Notes: generated from the sequence alone by a model not told the origin. Counted from the stretch's first letter, positions 23,479 to 38,440 are shown. The stretch: DNA of 50,998 bases from Entophlyctis helioformis (GCA_025526915.1 JAHLKH010000190.1:1-50998), one strand, 5' to 3'. Numbers and translations: made by a program.

Positions 23479-26201
23479 TCAAAGCTCCATCTCAACGAGC
23501 GATTGGGCTGCCATGTTGAGCGGCCACACAAGCAGACACACAAACGGCACGAGCTGGCTGCCAAAGACGTTCCAGTCGCGCACAGCGTCCGACAGTGCGC
23601 GCACAACTGACGGCGCGTCGCCAGTGATGAGCGCATAGCCAATGAGAACGCCAGGCGGCGACACAATGTTCAGCAGCGCGATTTGTAAAAGACGCGGTAG
23701 AGCGGCAGCAGTCGGCCGCACGAGCAGGAAAATGGGCACATAGGGGATGGCGACAAGGATCGAGAGGCTGGGGTTGATGGCGGCCAGGACAATGAGGACC
23801 ATGCCGAGAGCGCCACAGCAGCACAGTTTGAGGATCCGCCAGGCGGCGACTGAGAACCGCGTGGACGCTCCCGAGCCTTGCATGAGGCGGTGAATGAGCG
23901 GCATCAGGTAGTACGGGACCGCATACTGGAATCCCATGACAGCAGACGCCACAAACACCGCCTGCACATCAACCAAAAACGGACAGTGTCAGTGGGCAAC
24001 GAGCGCGGCAACGACAGTCTCAAAAGTGGCAATCCATACCGAGTCTGGAGCTAGTGAAGCCATAAAGACAATCGTGTCAATGTTGGCCATGAACCAGGCA
24101 CCCGTGCCAAACGTCAATCCAAGGGTGACAAGCGGCAGGAACAGCGGCCGAATGTAGTTGGTGAACGAGCTCTCGCCCGAAATGAGGTGCACATACGGCT
24201 TGCCACTGGCAGTGTCGATGTAGATGCTGCCTTGCGGTCTGCCGGGCAGTCCCTCCCACCAAAAACCAAGCGACGAGAGTGCGAGCGAGGCAGCAAGGAG
24301 CGCAATGGGGCCGATATACATGGACAGCGGAATGGTGTGCTCGGCGGTTGGCATGAAATAGAACCAGTACGCGTGGTGGAACTTTTCCAGCAGGTTGTTG
24401 AGACTGCGGAGCATCGTTTCAACGGCTCTGTCGTTTCGAAGCCAGTGTCAGCAGTCGCATATGCAGAGAAACAAGGCCCAGATATGCCATCGGCTGACTC
24501 GCCTTTCCACTTGAACCATACCGACAGAATACGGCGCTCCAGGCTCTTCCAGACCGCGCAGTGTCACAGCTTCAATCTTGTATCTGCCCACCAGCATCCC
24601 CTCTATCGTTAGACAAGGAAAACAAATGCAAACACCAATGAAATATCAAGCCAGTACATACTGCAGGAAGAGAGCATGTCCGGCCGTGGGCAGACCGCTA
24701 GCCTGATTCTTGACAAAGGTCCAGAGCTGGGCAAGAGAGTCGCGATACCTGTCCGCGAGCACGGTCGACTGGGAGCGGGGACCGTCGTGAAGCACAAGCG
24801 GGATGCCTTCGTATCTAATGCTCAGGACCACAGTCGCAAGCAGGTCGGCGTTGGGCAGTTGGCCGTTGATGCCTTCTGGGAACAAGCCAACTGCCGTGTA
24901 ATCGTGCGAGCCAGGAAACTCGAGGCACACGGCAGATTGAATGGATCCAGCATGGCTGTCGAGTGGCTCGAAGTCCAGTCCTGCCAGCGTCCATCACCAT
25001 CCATCACCGTCCGCCAGTTGTCCCACTTGGTGTTAGACAATGTACGGAGCTGAATGCGATTAGGCTCGCAAAGCAAGACGCACCTGTTCGCAGATCTGGC
25101 TTGAACCCATGGTACGCCTGCAGCCAAGAGTACACGCCATATGTGTTGTGTGGCGATACGAGCAGAATGATGTCCTTGGACCAGAACGAAAACTCTGCAT
25201 GCCAGCCATCGCAGTCAGTTCACCCTCGCTGCATATCAACCGCCATCGGCTGATTGGTCGGATGCCCATCCAGAACGCGGTCAGCATCAACACTCACTCT
25301 TCAAGAAGCGAGCGAGCCCAAACAAAAACCGGATGCCATTGGCGTTATCTGTCCGTTCAAGGGTTTGTTGGTGCTGCCAGACAAGACAAGCCAGCCCAGC
25401 AATGGCCGCCGATCATCTTACGTTGTCCGTCGTGAAGAGTGAGCGGCGCAACAAGCACAAGAGCTTCGGTTCCATCACCGCGCGGCGCACGCATAATGCC
25501 ATGCACGTTGTACGACTCCACGACCGCTTCCTCGCCCAAAAACGTGAACCGCTGCTTCGACACGTCCAGGCCGTGCTTCTCAAACTCGTCTGCCAGCAGT
25601 GTCGCCTGCCTTCAAGCAAGCAAGCAGGCAGGCAGGCATCGATCGATCGATCGTGTGAGACACTTGCAGCCAACACCGCAACCGGCACATGCGCACACTC
25701 ACTCGCTGTCGGTGATGTTGGTCCGCCACAGCTGCGCGCCGAGGCCGCTCGAGTGAAAGTCAAAGTCCTGGTCGCCAAAGCCAAAGTAGCGGTTCACCTG
25801 GCCAACGAGCAGAGCCTTCTCGTCCGTGTCGACCGACTCGTGGATGCGCGGCATCAGACGGTGCAGCTGCTGCAGCGGGCCGTCCTCGCCCACGTCGTGT
25901 TTCTTGGAAAGCGGCGCCGGCACGGGCAGGAGGAAAAGCCATATGAGGCCCAGCAGGTAGAACGACAGGCTGCATGGCATGTGTGAGTGTTGGTCGGGTG
26001 CCGTTTGGATGGACCTCGGCAAGAGACAACGCACCCAAACGAGCCGAGTGCCAGACGCAGCACATAGTAGATGCGTCTGCGGACTGCGATGCGGATGGCC
26101 TCTCGCGACAGGCTGACCTTGGGCGGCTTGGCTGCTGGTGCTGCCCGTGCTGCTGGTGCTGCTGGTGGCGTCTCGGCGGCCTCTGCTGAAGATGCTGGCA
26201 T
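23479..26201 (-). CDS. GAA1: GAA1/GPAA1, GPI-transamidase subunit
   Basis: An ER membrane subunit of the complex that attaches GPI anchors to proteins. The start MPASSAEAAETPPAAP is followed by a basic stretch and a first membrane segment LSFYLLGLIWLFLLPVP. The luminal peptidase-like domain includes ESYNVHGIMRAPRGDGTEAL, FSFWSKDIILLVSPHNTYGV, VCLEFPGSHDYTAVGLFPEG, YKIEAVTLRGLEEPG and MLRSLNNLLEKFHHAYWFYF, all in family order. The C-terminal third has several hydrophobic segments (for example MYIGPIALLAASLALSSL, LCCCGALGMVLIVLAAI). It ends AAQSLVEMEL. About nine exons. The gene starts 70 bp downstream of the stop of the upstream gene on the same strand. Confidence 0.88.
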
Positions 26202-26271
26202 CGTCCAAGATTTTCAAGGCAGCGCGACAAGCTGTGGGCGAGCGAGCAGCAGGTTCATTGCGATTGAGCAG

Positions 26272-29200
26272 TCACGGTGCGACGACGAGCGGCGCAACAA
26301 GGAGCGGCGCAAGCATGCTCAGACGGCTGCTGTCCACACGCACCATGACTGCTTTCCAGAGAGCAGCAATCTGCCGTGCGTGCAGGTTCATGTGCTTGTC
26401 GATCTGGCTTGCGTCTGGCGACATGGGCAGCCTTGAAATGCTTGACCATATGCCAAACAAGACAACCGTCTGCTTGCCAGAGAGATACTCCAGCAACCAT
26501 GCTGACGTGCCGAGGAGACCCGCGGATGCATCAGGGATGGTGCAAGCCTGGTGTCGACCGTTGGCAAGCCAGAAGCATGAGTCTGCTGGAAAGGTATGGA
26601 AGGCAAGAGGCCGCACTTTGCGGCAGTTTACCTTGAGCAGGAAGCCAACAAGGCCCTGTGAGCATGCGAGCTCTGGCGGCGACTCTTTTGCCATCTTGGC
26701 TTGCCGGCGTGACCAGTGCCGTTCAAGCAGGGCTTTGACTGCATCTGCAACGCGACCCAGATGCTGGAGCGCTTCCGCTCTGCCAGGACACCCTGCTCTG
26801 ACGCGTTAGCCATGGCTTGGACGAGTGCATGGTGATATCGCTCATGCTTCCATCCGCGCACTTGCCTGAAGCAAGTGTGGACATGAACGCCCACAACCAC
26901 TCATGTGCCAGAAACAAGGAGACCAAGTCATTCGAGCTGCTCATCAACTCTGAGCAGACGATCTTTGCAAGCTCGTCCTTGGCGTGCGGCTGCATGGCGC
27001 AGACGAACAGCATGTCCACAAAAGGCGACCGTGTCAATGCGCGAGTGTGCGCATCTGAGGAGAAGATGACTCTGCGGATGAGATGGACGACGAGGGCCGC
27101 CAGTCGTTGCCGCTTGGAAAACAGACTCACAATCTGCATCATGGTCGCTGTTGCCATCGGGTGTCTGCTCGTCGAGGGGGCCGCCATGCCTGCGCTCGAA
27201 TCTGTGTGTGAATCGTGTCCCGCTGCCGCTCCATTGATGCTTGCAAAATAGTCGAGCTCCAGTTGGTCCAGGACGCTAAACGCCATCTGGAAATGGAGCA
27301 GTGGCTCCAGACGCTCACAGTCGATGCTCATGGCCGCGAGCGTGAGCCATTGCATGCCTGCTGACAAGTCTGTGCCCGTCAAGGATGACTTGCTGTCATG
27401 GGCCAGTCCAAGGGCGAGCAACAGCCGTCGGATAGCCGTCAAGCCGACATGGCCTGCGAGCGAGGATTGCGGCAGTGCCAATTCGAGTGGCAGACGGTGT
27501 ACAAGAGCGCGCCGGTCGGTGTTTCCCGAACGATACAAGGCGAGAGCGATCGCCAGCACGTCTCTGTCCATGTTTGCGGTTGAGGGTTGGGAGAATCAGC
27601 ATGGCTGCCAGCCGTCGGCAGGCATATCAGCAGTAAGCATGCGTACTTTGGCAGGTTTGGATGCGTGTTGACCATGGCTGTTGCCGCTTGCTCATGGAAC
27701 AGCCACCGGAACCCATCCACGCTAAGCACCTGCGCAAGGTCCATCGAGCTCATGATCTTGGCAACAAGCTGTACAAAGCTGCCCTGTCTTGGCGATACGG
27801 ATTGGTCCTCTACATCACTGGCAAAAGCCAGTTTGGCGAGCAGCAGGCGGCATTCGGGTATGGATATCAAAGGGCTGCTCTGTGACGAGCTTAGGACCTG
27901 CGATCAAACACGCCATATTAACATGCGAGCACGCAGTCACACAGCGTGAAGGCCATTCATGCATCCCAACATTCCATTTGAAGCGCCTTTGCCAATGACT
28001 TACAATAGTCAGCCAGTTGTTGAAGCACGTGTCGAGATTGGAAGCAAGCTGCATGCTTGCTAGCTGTTCGTTTGGCGTGCCAGATTGTCTGGTGACTCTA
28101 TTCTCGACAAATGTACACCAGTTGCTGAGCTCCAACAGAACCCGGAGCGAGTAAAAGAGGCCCAGCCGGGAGACTGATGCTGAAAACCACGCTGCCCACA
28201 GCACTGGAAGCAATGGAGTCAATGGCTCAAAAGGCCTGCAGCCAGTGTTTGCAATGTTAGCCACCGCGTAATGCAGCCGGCATTTGTATGCACGTCTACG
28301 AACCCAAGCGCCAGAGCCATGCACTTGAACTGCGAATAGCCAGACGTCGACTCGGCCAATGCACACATGGTCATTTTGGAATGCACCAATCGCGTCATGA
28401 TCCGTTCCTGGCAAACTACGAAACGTGCATGTCAGTCAGAAAGTGCACGCGATACAGACGCATGCCAAGCATCATGCCTTGAAATGTGGACGGGCTCAGA
28501 ATAGCGACAGTCAGCAGATATGCGAGGGTGAATTGGGACGGCCGTGCTGGCCATTGAAATAAAGAATGATATTGTCAGCCTTGCGCAACAACAGAGTCGC
28601 AAGAGAGCGGCAACGCACGCGGATCAGAGACTCGGGTTGAGCTGGCAATGTCGCCTTGGTATGTGTCGAGCAATGCGGCAACCGACTCTGCAAAGCAGTC
28701 TGGCCATGCCTTTGCAGCGTGCTCCATCAACTCGCCTACAAATAAAAGTAACGGAGGGTACACTGGCCTGGATACGCGATGGTCGAATGCAGCAATTAGT
28801 TGGTGGCGGTCTGTTGCGGTGCCCTGGCTTGCATGGAGAATCCATCGCAACTCACTGTGGGATCATGTTTTGCTGCTGCTGCTGAGCCTGTTTCTGGATC
28901 CAGACCATGTTGTCCATGACGGCGTTTCCTGCTACACAAAAGTGGCTGTTGATGCTTCTGTGCAGAACCGGTATTATGCAGTGCGGAAGCCGATCCACGA
29001 GCATCGGGATGACCCACAGCTGGTGCATGCCTGTAAAGTCGAACATGATCTGTCGCAGTAGCGGCCCATGCAGCGTGAGTCGAGGATCACCTTGGTTGGC
29101 GCCACCTGGCAGAAAGGTTGGACCCTACTTTTGTGATGGCTGCTTCCGACACTGGACACGCTCCGCTGGACAATGCAGGTGAAGGCGTGAGTGGGCTTTG

Positions 29201-29816
29201 CTGCAGACCAAAGCAGACACGATGGATAGCGTCGGCGTACTCTGAATTCTCATACTCTCGCTCGACACACAGGACAAGCAGATCGGACAGGCTGCGCATG
29301 GCTGCGCTGCGCAGGTTGGTTGCGACGATGGCGCCGACATTGGAGTCTGTGAATGTGCCATTGATGTTCATGCTGCCGTGATTCGCCAGCATCGGCAGTG
29401 CCCACTGTGAGAGCATTGCGTTAGCAGGCAGCAGCATCAGGCCGACCGCAGAATAGATGCAGGAAGATGCAGCTTGCCTGCATGAACACAACGGTTTGTT
29501 GGTGCATTGGAGACTGTTGCAGACGGAGAAGTCGCAGCTTGAGCAGTCGAAGCGAAGGCAGCAACGCCAGCGTCTGGTCTTGTTGCTGCGGTTGCTGCGG
29601 TTGCTGCGGTTGCGGTTGCTGGAGAAGCAGCGTCCAAGTAGTAGCCAGCAGGCTCAGAACGTCCCGCAGAGGAACATTAGGCTTTGGGACCATTGCCGCC
29701 AGGTCTTGCAAGAGAGCGGCTGGCGACTGAGCATGGCCCGGAGCCGTCGGCGCAGCCATGGTCGCCATGTCCCTCGTCGTCTCGTCAAGATCGACACCAA
29801 CGATCTCGCTGAGCAT
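26272..29816 (-). CDS. Unidentified large helical-repeat protein (possibly two genes)
   Basis: A chain of exons with good splice signals encodes alpha-helical, HEAT/ARM-like sequence that I cannot name. The N-terminus MLSEIVGVDLDETTRD leads to a Gln/Pro run. Further exons include TNLRSAAMRSLSDLLVLCVE, IMFDFTGMHQLWVIPMLVDR, LMEHAAKAWPDCFAESVAAL, PLLPVLWAAWFSASVSRLGL, RDVLAIALALYRSGNTDRRA, AEALQHLGRVADAVKALLER and LLGTSAWLLEYLSGKQTVVL. The end is LAPLLVAPLVVAP. The FDFTGMHQLWVIPMLVDRLP segment faintly recalls the C-terminal part of Integrator subunit 2, but hundreds of residues follow it here, which does not fit. Continuity between about 28575 and 28260 is unclear, so two adjacent genes are possible. 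One intron may use a GC donor (CAG|GCAAGC near 29475). Confidence 0.6.
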
Positions 29817-30055
29817 ATTTCACAACCTTGAGAGCCGGACGCCGATTGGCCGACGCATTCATGGTTTGAAGCGAGCTGCAGATGAGAGGTGGGCAATAGG
29901 GCTGTATTGACGATGGTCGTGCACAACAAAGCAAGGCGCGTGCTGCAACATCCAGACTCTCTGAGGCCAACTTCAGACCCCTGACTATGCAGATACAATG
30001 CGGATAAAGACTTGGGCGAGACTGAGACTGAATAAAGAAGCATGAGTAGTCCTGC

Positions 30056-31781
<1,726 letters not shown>

Positions 31782-33540
31782 GTTGACGGCTGCAAAGTAG
31801 AGTGGACAGCCGGTTGGTCAGCCAGCCAGCCATCCAGCCCAGCCATCCAGCCAACCAGCCCCATCCAAGTGTTGCTGGTCAAGCCGCAGCACAAGAGCGC
31901 CGCCATCAGCCCACAATCTGCTCAATCTGGAAGACTCGGAAAAGTGTCTCGAAACCACACAAGATTCATTGTCAAGTCCCAAATGCGCGACAGGAGACAA
32001 ACAAGAGCCAGACCAGTCCCCCCAAAAAGCAGAGCCCAGAGGGCCATAGCAGTATGTCGGTGACGAGCTCGAGGCAAGTGCTACATAGAAAAAGCCTATT
32101 GCCCTTCACCATTTTGATGTGGGTTGGGTTGGGGGGAGCAGTGCCAGTCATGCATAACAAGACCAGAGAGCAAGGCAACCAGCGAGCAAGGCAGCAGGAG
32201 TGGTTAGAGGACATGCATGCAGAAGGAGTGGCTTGCTTGCTTGCTTGCTTGACGGCCTGGGTCAGTGGTCCTAGTCCATGATGGTGTTGCTCCTCAGCAG
32301 CCATGTGTGCTTGCTGGTGATGGCAGTTGGCCGTGTATCTTGGGGCGGATGAGCCAGAGTCGCGGATAGCCGTGCTGATGGAGGCGAGAGGGGTGATGGG
32401 CGAGAAAGACGCGCGGTGGATGCTGTGTCGTTGCAGGCGAGAAGGGCGATGCCAGGCTGCTTGTGGTGGAAACAGAGTGTCGGTCGGTGGCGTTGCTGGA
32501 GCTCGAGGCATTGCTGCTTCATGTTGCTGGATGCTTGCGGGGTTGGAGATGACGGCATGGCTCAGGGTCGAGGCTGGCGCTGAGCAAGAGCTGCTGCGCG
32601 AGTCTGGCGTTGTGGCATTGGCAGGATGCCTGGCAGGTGGCTGAGACGGGACAAGATTCAAGTTGTGACGAAGCAAGAGCACAGGCGGGCGGCTGGCTGC
32701 CTTTTAAGCGCAGCAACAACTAGAGCGCAGCAACAATGAGCGCAGTCGGGTGCCGAGCGGTTGTGGGTTTGTGTTTGCAGCCGATGGCGTGCTCGCACCC
32801 GATCCGCCCGCCCACATCTCCGCCATGCCATCCAACCTGCCTGCATCCGACCCCCCTCGCAGCCTGCCATGCCAGCCGGCGGCACGTTGTCGGGGTTGGC
32901 CAATGCATGTCGGACAGTTGACCAAGAGGCACCAATTGACACGTGGAAAGACGCGTTGTGATGCGAGCGCGTCGCCAACGCGAACGCGACAGGTTGCTCG
33001 GCAACAGATGGGCGGCCGAGAGAGCGACGGCAACAAAGAGCGAGCAGCCAGGCAAGGGTCGGCAGACATGGACAGTGCACGCAAGGCTGGCTGTATGCAC
33101 CGGTCGCATGCCTTCCATCTGCAGCAAGCCAGGCTCTTATCGCTTGCCATCTGACTGACTTGCTGGTCTGCCAAGTGCTGCATGACGGCTGCGGTTCAGT
33201 GCGAGCAGGGCAGACGAGACACGACGGGGGCTGTGCTGCGGGGCGGAGGGGCGGAGGGGCGGCGTGCCTGGCTGCTTCCGCTCCGACATGTGACTGAGCA
33301 TGCACTCTGACTGGCTGCGCTCTGGCTGGCTGTCCTCCTCTGCCGTGCTCCATGGCCTCCGAGCAGTATTAGGTGTCTCTGCATCTTTCTGGCCCTTCTG
33401 CTGCGTCTCTCGTCTCACGCCTTTTGTCTCTCGTCTCTCGTCTCTCGTCTCTTGTCTCTTGCCTCGTCCTCTGCACCAACACTGGTAACAGACTGTCCAC
33501 GACTGCTTGGCAGCCAGGAAGGGCACGATGGAGCAGGCAC

Positions 33541-33660
33541 AGTGTCAACGGCCCGTATCCACGGTCGTTGGGTTCTTATGGCGTTTCGGTGTTTTGCTAG
33601 AATCTTAACTGAACGATTGAAATCTACTACTACCAGCCCTCGTTCTGGAACTTTCATTAC
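33541..33660. other. 120-bp segment present in copy A but absent from copy A'
   Basis: Copy A' (about 44418) reads GCAGGCACAGGCAGTGTCGG. In copy A the same context is split by 120 bp, with ACAG at both junctions. The segment is visibly richer in A/T than its surroundings (for example AGAATCTTAACTGAACGATT at 33599-33618). It could be a small insertion with a 4-bp target duplication or the relic of a deletion in A' between ACAG microhomologies. No known element is recognised. Confidence 0.75.
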
Positions 33661-35468
33661 AGGCAGTGTCGGCCGCTGCAACAAGGAACAGCAAGACGCA
33701 CATGCCTGACTGGCCATTCCATCGAGCACCAACACACGCCGCTCAGCCTCGTCTCCTCCAGTCTCGTCCAGTCTCGTCCAGTCTCGCGTGTCTGGCGATC
33801 AGCCTTGTCCATCCTGCTGTCGCTCATTCGTCCCAATGCCGCTCCATTGGCCGGCTGCTGGCCCATGCATCCCGTTCGCATCCACACTCACACTCACCGC
33901 CCAGTCTTGTCTGCTTGCCGTCCATCACACAGCCCTTGCCCGCCACTCCATCTCGGTGACCACCCAGCCGTCTCATGCGTCCACTCCATATGCAACAGGA
34001 CTCGACGCGCTGCCCTGCTTGCGCTGTGGATCATCCTCCTCGCATCTGCTGCTGGATCGGATCATTCATTGTGCATGGCTCATTGCACGATGCAGTCCCA
34101 TTGCTCCGTCACCGTTGTAATGTGCATTCCCCACCCCGCCTGCCTCACCAAGACCGTCGATCGTTTGTTGATTGTCAAGAACACCGATCATCCATCGGCT
34201 GTGAGTGAACGGCGCACAATGCACATTTGGCAAGGTGCACCAACGGGACTGCGGTGGTTGGCCATGCAGATCTCATTTGTGCAAGCTGAAGCACATTGTT
34301 TGCATTGTCGGTGCTGTTCTTGCCTGTAAGCTGTCCTTGTCCATAAAGCCGCTGTCACATTTCCATCATTGGCTTTGAGCAAGTGCAGAGCCGTCTCGTA
34401 TGCCATGTGTTGCGTGTGTTTGCCTTGATGGGCAGGGTGCTGATGGCAGAGACCATTGGTCTGAAGAGTGCACAGACGCAGCCAAGATCACACGACGTGG
34501 CTGCATCGTGGCTGCATCTGGTCGCATGGCACGCCGCCTTGGATCTGCTGGATCTGCGCGTTGTCTCTGCTGTCTGTTTGTGCATTCAACGAGTCGCGAC
34601 ACACTTTGCCAACCTTCCATCTCGGTCTCGTTCAGCCAACTGGTCGCGCAGGAGATTGCAATGGCACCGCTGTGCGTTTGGATTGTTGCTGATGCTCTTC
34701 CCAAGGCAAGCCACGCGACGACTGACACTGCTGCCTGCATATCCTCGTCGCTTGCCCTGCTGCTGTGCCAGGTTGGTCTGAACGAGATGCAGCCGCTCTC
34801 ATGTCCATGCCGAATGCTTCTTGCAGTCGCTCAGAGCCGCATGCCCTGGTTAGCTGCATTGGAGAATGTGGCTACGGGCGAGCCGTGCAGCCTGGCATCT
34901 CCATTGACAGCCACAGGTTGGTCGCTGCTTGCTCTGCGAGCCTGCAAGTCCATTTCCGATCCACCAGCCCCTGCTGTCTTCTGTCATCCCTCGCCACTCA
35001 CTCGGCCAGCTGCTTTCGCTGGCAGCTCTTTGCACACCGCATGCCTGCTCTCTGTAAGAGCCATTCTGTCCTGCCCTTTCTTTGGCCGTGCTGCGATCTG
35101 AGCCGCGCCAATGCCTGCCGACTCTCTGGCACAGGCTGGACGGCACTGCTTGGCGGCCATGCTGTCGGGGATCTGCTCTGCAACATGCTGCGATGGCGAC
35201 ACACCGACAGACCCGTGTCTCATCAGCAGCAGCCGCAGTCTCGGCCTGGCGATAGGCGTCATCACCAGTCGCTGTGCTGTGCGGCGATGGTTGGTGGCAT
35301 TCCAGTCTGACACGGCCGTGGTTCGAGTGCGTCATGATCTGAATCGTTGATGCCGATGTTGATCGCACCTGGATAGGCCATGAGGCCGTTCTCGACCACT
35401 ATGGACTGACTTGGCGCCTCGCTTGCCTTTCCGGTTGTTGTCTGTTGGCTCAAGACAACCCACCGGCA

Positions 35469-35752
35469 GGCACAAACCCAAGAGCGAGCACAAGTCGGCG
35501 TAGAATGGCTGCTCATGGCGACACGGGAGTACTGGCTGACAGGCTGACAGGCTGACAGGCTGACAGGATTCAGATCACGGCTGATCGACTTGGACATGGC
35601 AGGCGGCTCGCGCCACGCTATGAGCGACTCGAATTGATGCAGACAAGAATGCCTGCATGTCAGTCACTCCATGCATGCCATTGGAGCCGATCAGCCGCGA
35701 GCACAAGCAACCTGGTCAGGGCTCGTCCATGTATCCATCACGGTCACGGCCG
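35469..35752. other. Unique spacer with an 8-bp tandem repeat
   Basis: Lies between copy A and the right inverted-repeat arm. It holds four perfect copies of GGCTGACA (about 35534-35567). No gene, RNA or regulatory element is recognisable in the rest. Confidence 0.5.
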
Positions 35753-38440
35753 ACAGTCTGCCATTGACATTGCCAATGCAGCGACTCGATGGCCACGGCA
35801 ATACATCGCTATCCAGAGACGCATGCATTTCCATATTGCATAGCGGGAAGATGGACGAGGCATTGGCAATTGAATGCAATCTGCCGTGATAAGCAAGAAA
35901 CGCGTGAAGGAGCGAGGATGATGCGCGTGCGTCGCAGCCCTGCGCATCAGACACGCTCGGCAGTCCATCCGCAGCCATCCCACAGCCACGCGTCGGGCCA
36001 GCGAGCAGCATTCGCGACACACGACGCGCATGGACACGCTCTCAACGCGCATTGTTTGGCTGGCGAGTCTGCCGGCACTGGGCGCATTGCCAGTGGCAGG
36101 GCGAGATGCTGTGCCATCAGACCACAGCCAGCACGCCTGCTGCTCGCTGCCCCAAGAGCATGCCATGCGTTGCCTTGCCATCGACTGCATGCAGCCAATG
36201 TGGCGGTCTCCACTGCCTGCATGCCATCAGTCGGTCGGTCGCAGCTGGATCTGCATGGCTGCCTTTGCAGCATCCGTGTGTCGTGTCAATTGCCTGCTCT
36301 TTCCTTACAAACAACAAGGCGCTCTCGGCCAGACCAGCTATCTGCGACACGTGTTTGCCAAGGACGACAGTAAGACTCCTCTTGTCGTGTGTGGTTGTGT
36401 GTCGCTGCTGCTGCTGCTGCTCGTGGAGCGTGCGACAGTCTGCATGGCAGCCAGCCGCTCTTGTCTGACCAACAGCACACTCGCATGTCTGCCTGCCCTC
36501 CTGTTTGCCCTCCTGTTTGCTCTCCTGTTTGCTCTCCGCCTACCCACCCCGCATGCTTTCGCTTCCACGATGCAGCTGCCAGACAACAAACCACAGACCA
36601 GCAGGTACGTGGCACATTGCCCTCTCGCTCTCACTGCATACACTCTGCGCATGCTGCTGTCTCTGTATGCCTTGCCTGCCTTGCCTGCCGCATGCCTGCT
36701 GCCGCATCTCCCTCCCGGCTCGCTGGTCCTGCTCTGGCTGCTGCCATCCCCTCGGCTGCGGTGATGGGCAACCGCGCCACTCCGCTCTGTTGTCTGTTGT
36801 TTCCCAGCAACAGAGAGCATGAGCAGCGACGGTCTGCCGCCCCTCTCCCGCCGACACTGCCTGCGTGCGAGCCGCACGCCGTCCGTCTGCATGGCCGACT
36901 TGCTGGTGGCTGGCACGCCGCCTATCGCAGCACGGCAGCAGCGTTTCCAGCGAGTGCGTGCCTGCAGACGGCTCGCGCAGTCGCCAGCCGTGAGTCGCGT
37001 TGGATCCGCTCGCTTCCAGTGACGCGGTCGCGACGTGGAGATGGCGCGGCAGCGGCGATGACGTGTGCGGGGCCATCGCAGCATCCACCATCAGCCACGA
37101 TGCGACGATGCGACGGCGGAGGCACTCTGCTTGCACTGGTGATGTGGCTGGCAAAGCCTCCCTTGCCATGACTGACCGACGCCTCTTCCTCGTTCCATGC
37201 GACCGATCCGCCCTCTTGGCTGCTCGACTCGACGGCGCATCCCACACAGCATCCATCGGCAAGCCGCGCGCCGATCCGCAGGCAGGCTCGTGGGTCCAAG
37301 CCGGCAGCCATGGATGCTCTGCAGGCGGTCGACGCAGGCACGCTTGATGACGCTGCGGTGCCTGCGGTGTCTGCGAGCAGCACAGCGAGGGCACGACCGC
37401 CTCGACAGACACCGCAGGGCCGTGGGTCGCCAAGAGGAACAGCGGCTGCACAGCGAAGGCGGCTGGTGGTGCCTTGGCTTGCTTGCTTGCACGACTGGCT
37501 AACTGACTGGCTGGTTGGTTGGCGGGCTGCTGGGGTGTGCAGCAGACGGCACTGCATGGGTCTGGGCTGCTGAGTGTGGCAGCCGCTGTGTGGGGCGGGC
37601 TGTCGAGAGAGGTCGACGGCTGGGCTGCAAGAGGAGCATCGGCGCAGCATGAACGGACAAGAGGCAAGTGGCTGGCACGGCCTGTTGCTGCGAGTCTGTG
37701 TGGCGGCTGACAGCCTGGCCGCCTGCTCACATGCACCGCAGCTGCAGAGCCAAGACGAAGCGAACACCTGGCGCAGTATCCATCAAGCTCAAGGCAGCGC
37801 CAGCAGATGAACAGTGTCGCGTGAAGCCGTTTTGGTGGTCAAGGGGCGAGTCAAGGGGCAAGATCGGCTGGTGGCGCTTGGAGGCGAGCGACGAGTGTGA
37901 GGGCTGGCGTGAGTGCCAGTGCCTGCACTCGATCAGGTCAAGCACGGATGCGGTCGGCCGCCTCGTTGTGATGAAGCAGGCTGCATCTGTGCGGCATTGA
38001 GACGGTTTGTGGGAGTGGCTGCATGCTTGGCAAGCCGTCTGTCTGCTGTCTGTTTGCTGGACGCTGACTCTCACGGCCGACTGGCACGCGGCGGGCTGCT
38101 TGCAGAAGCATCGTATGGATGGATGGCTGAGTGAGAAGGTATTGCTGCACACTCGCATGCATCGCATGCGGTCTCGTTCTGCTTGCTCATGCTGACACTT
38201 ATGACCGCCTCTGCATCCAATGGACGATCAAGTGCATTGTGAGTGAGTCAGTGAGAACCAGATGGTGAACTGCAAGGACAAGTCAATCAACGGATCCAAG
38301 GCGAAAGGCAATGGCAAGCAAGCTGTGCGAGCAAGCAAGCAAGCAAGCATAGACAAGATAGAGGCGATGCAAGATGTCAAGAGAGAGGTGAAGAGCAAGC
38401 AGTAGGCGGTTGAATGCAAGGGGTCAGGAAGCAGGAGGAT
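35753..38440. repeat. Right arm of the ~2.7-kb inverted repeat
   Basis: Reverse complement of 408-3085. Homology starts around 35753, opposite left-arm position 3085, and continues to the satellite border at 38440. Both arms put the satellite on the outer side. Long ORFs occur on both strands (for example 36030-36764 plus, Leu/Ala-rich; 36540-37736 minus) but their ends and frames are not conserved in the left arm, and no domain is seen. Two splice-like motifs are conserved in both arms (see findings). Confidence 0.8.

Noticed and set aside
26272..29816. Naming the helical gene INTS2
   Set aside because: Only one short segment resembles INTS2. In that family the segment is near the C-terminus, whereas here it is near the N-terminus with hundreds of residues following.
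31972..32682. A 236-codon minus-strand ORF in copy A with a 206-codon relative in copy A'
   Set aside because: Differences between copies are mostly amino-acid-changing, the composition is Pro/Ser/His-rich with no domain, and the insertion element disrupts the end in A'. No sign of purifying selection.
33420..33470. TCTCGTC tandem run as a CRISPR-like or regulatory array
   Set aside because: It is a simple-sequence tract without regular spacers and varies between duplication copies.
35300..35345. tRNA-like GGTTCGAGTGC motif
   Set aside because: No acceptor stem, anticodon arm or D-arm can be formed around it, and copy A' lacks one base of the motif context.
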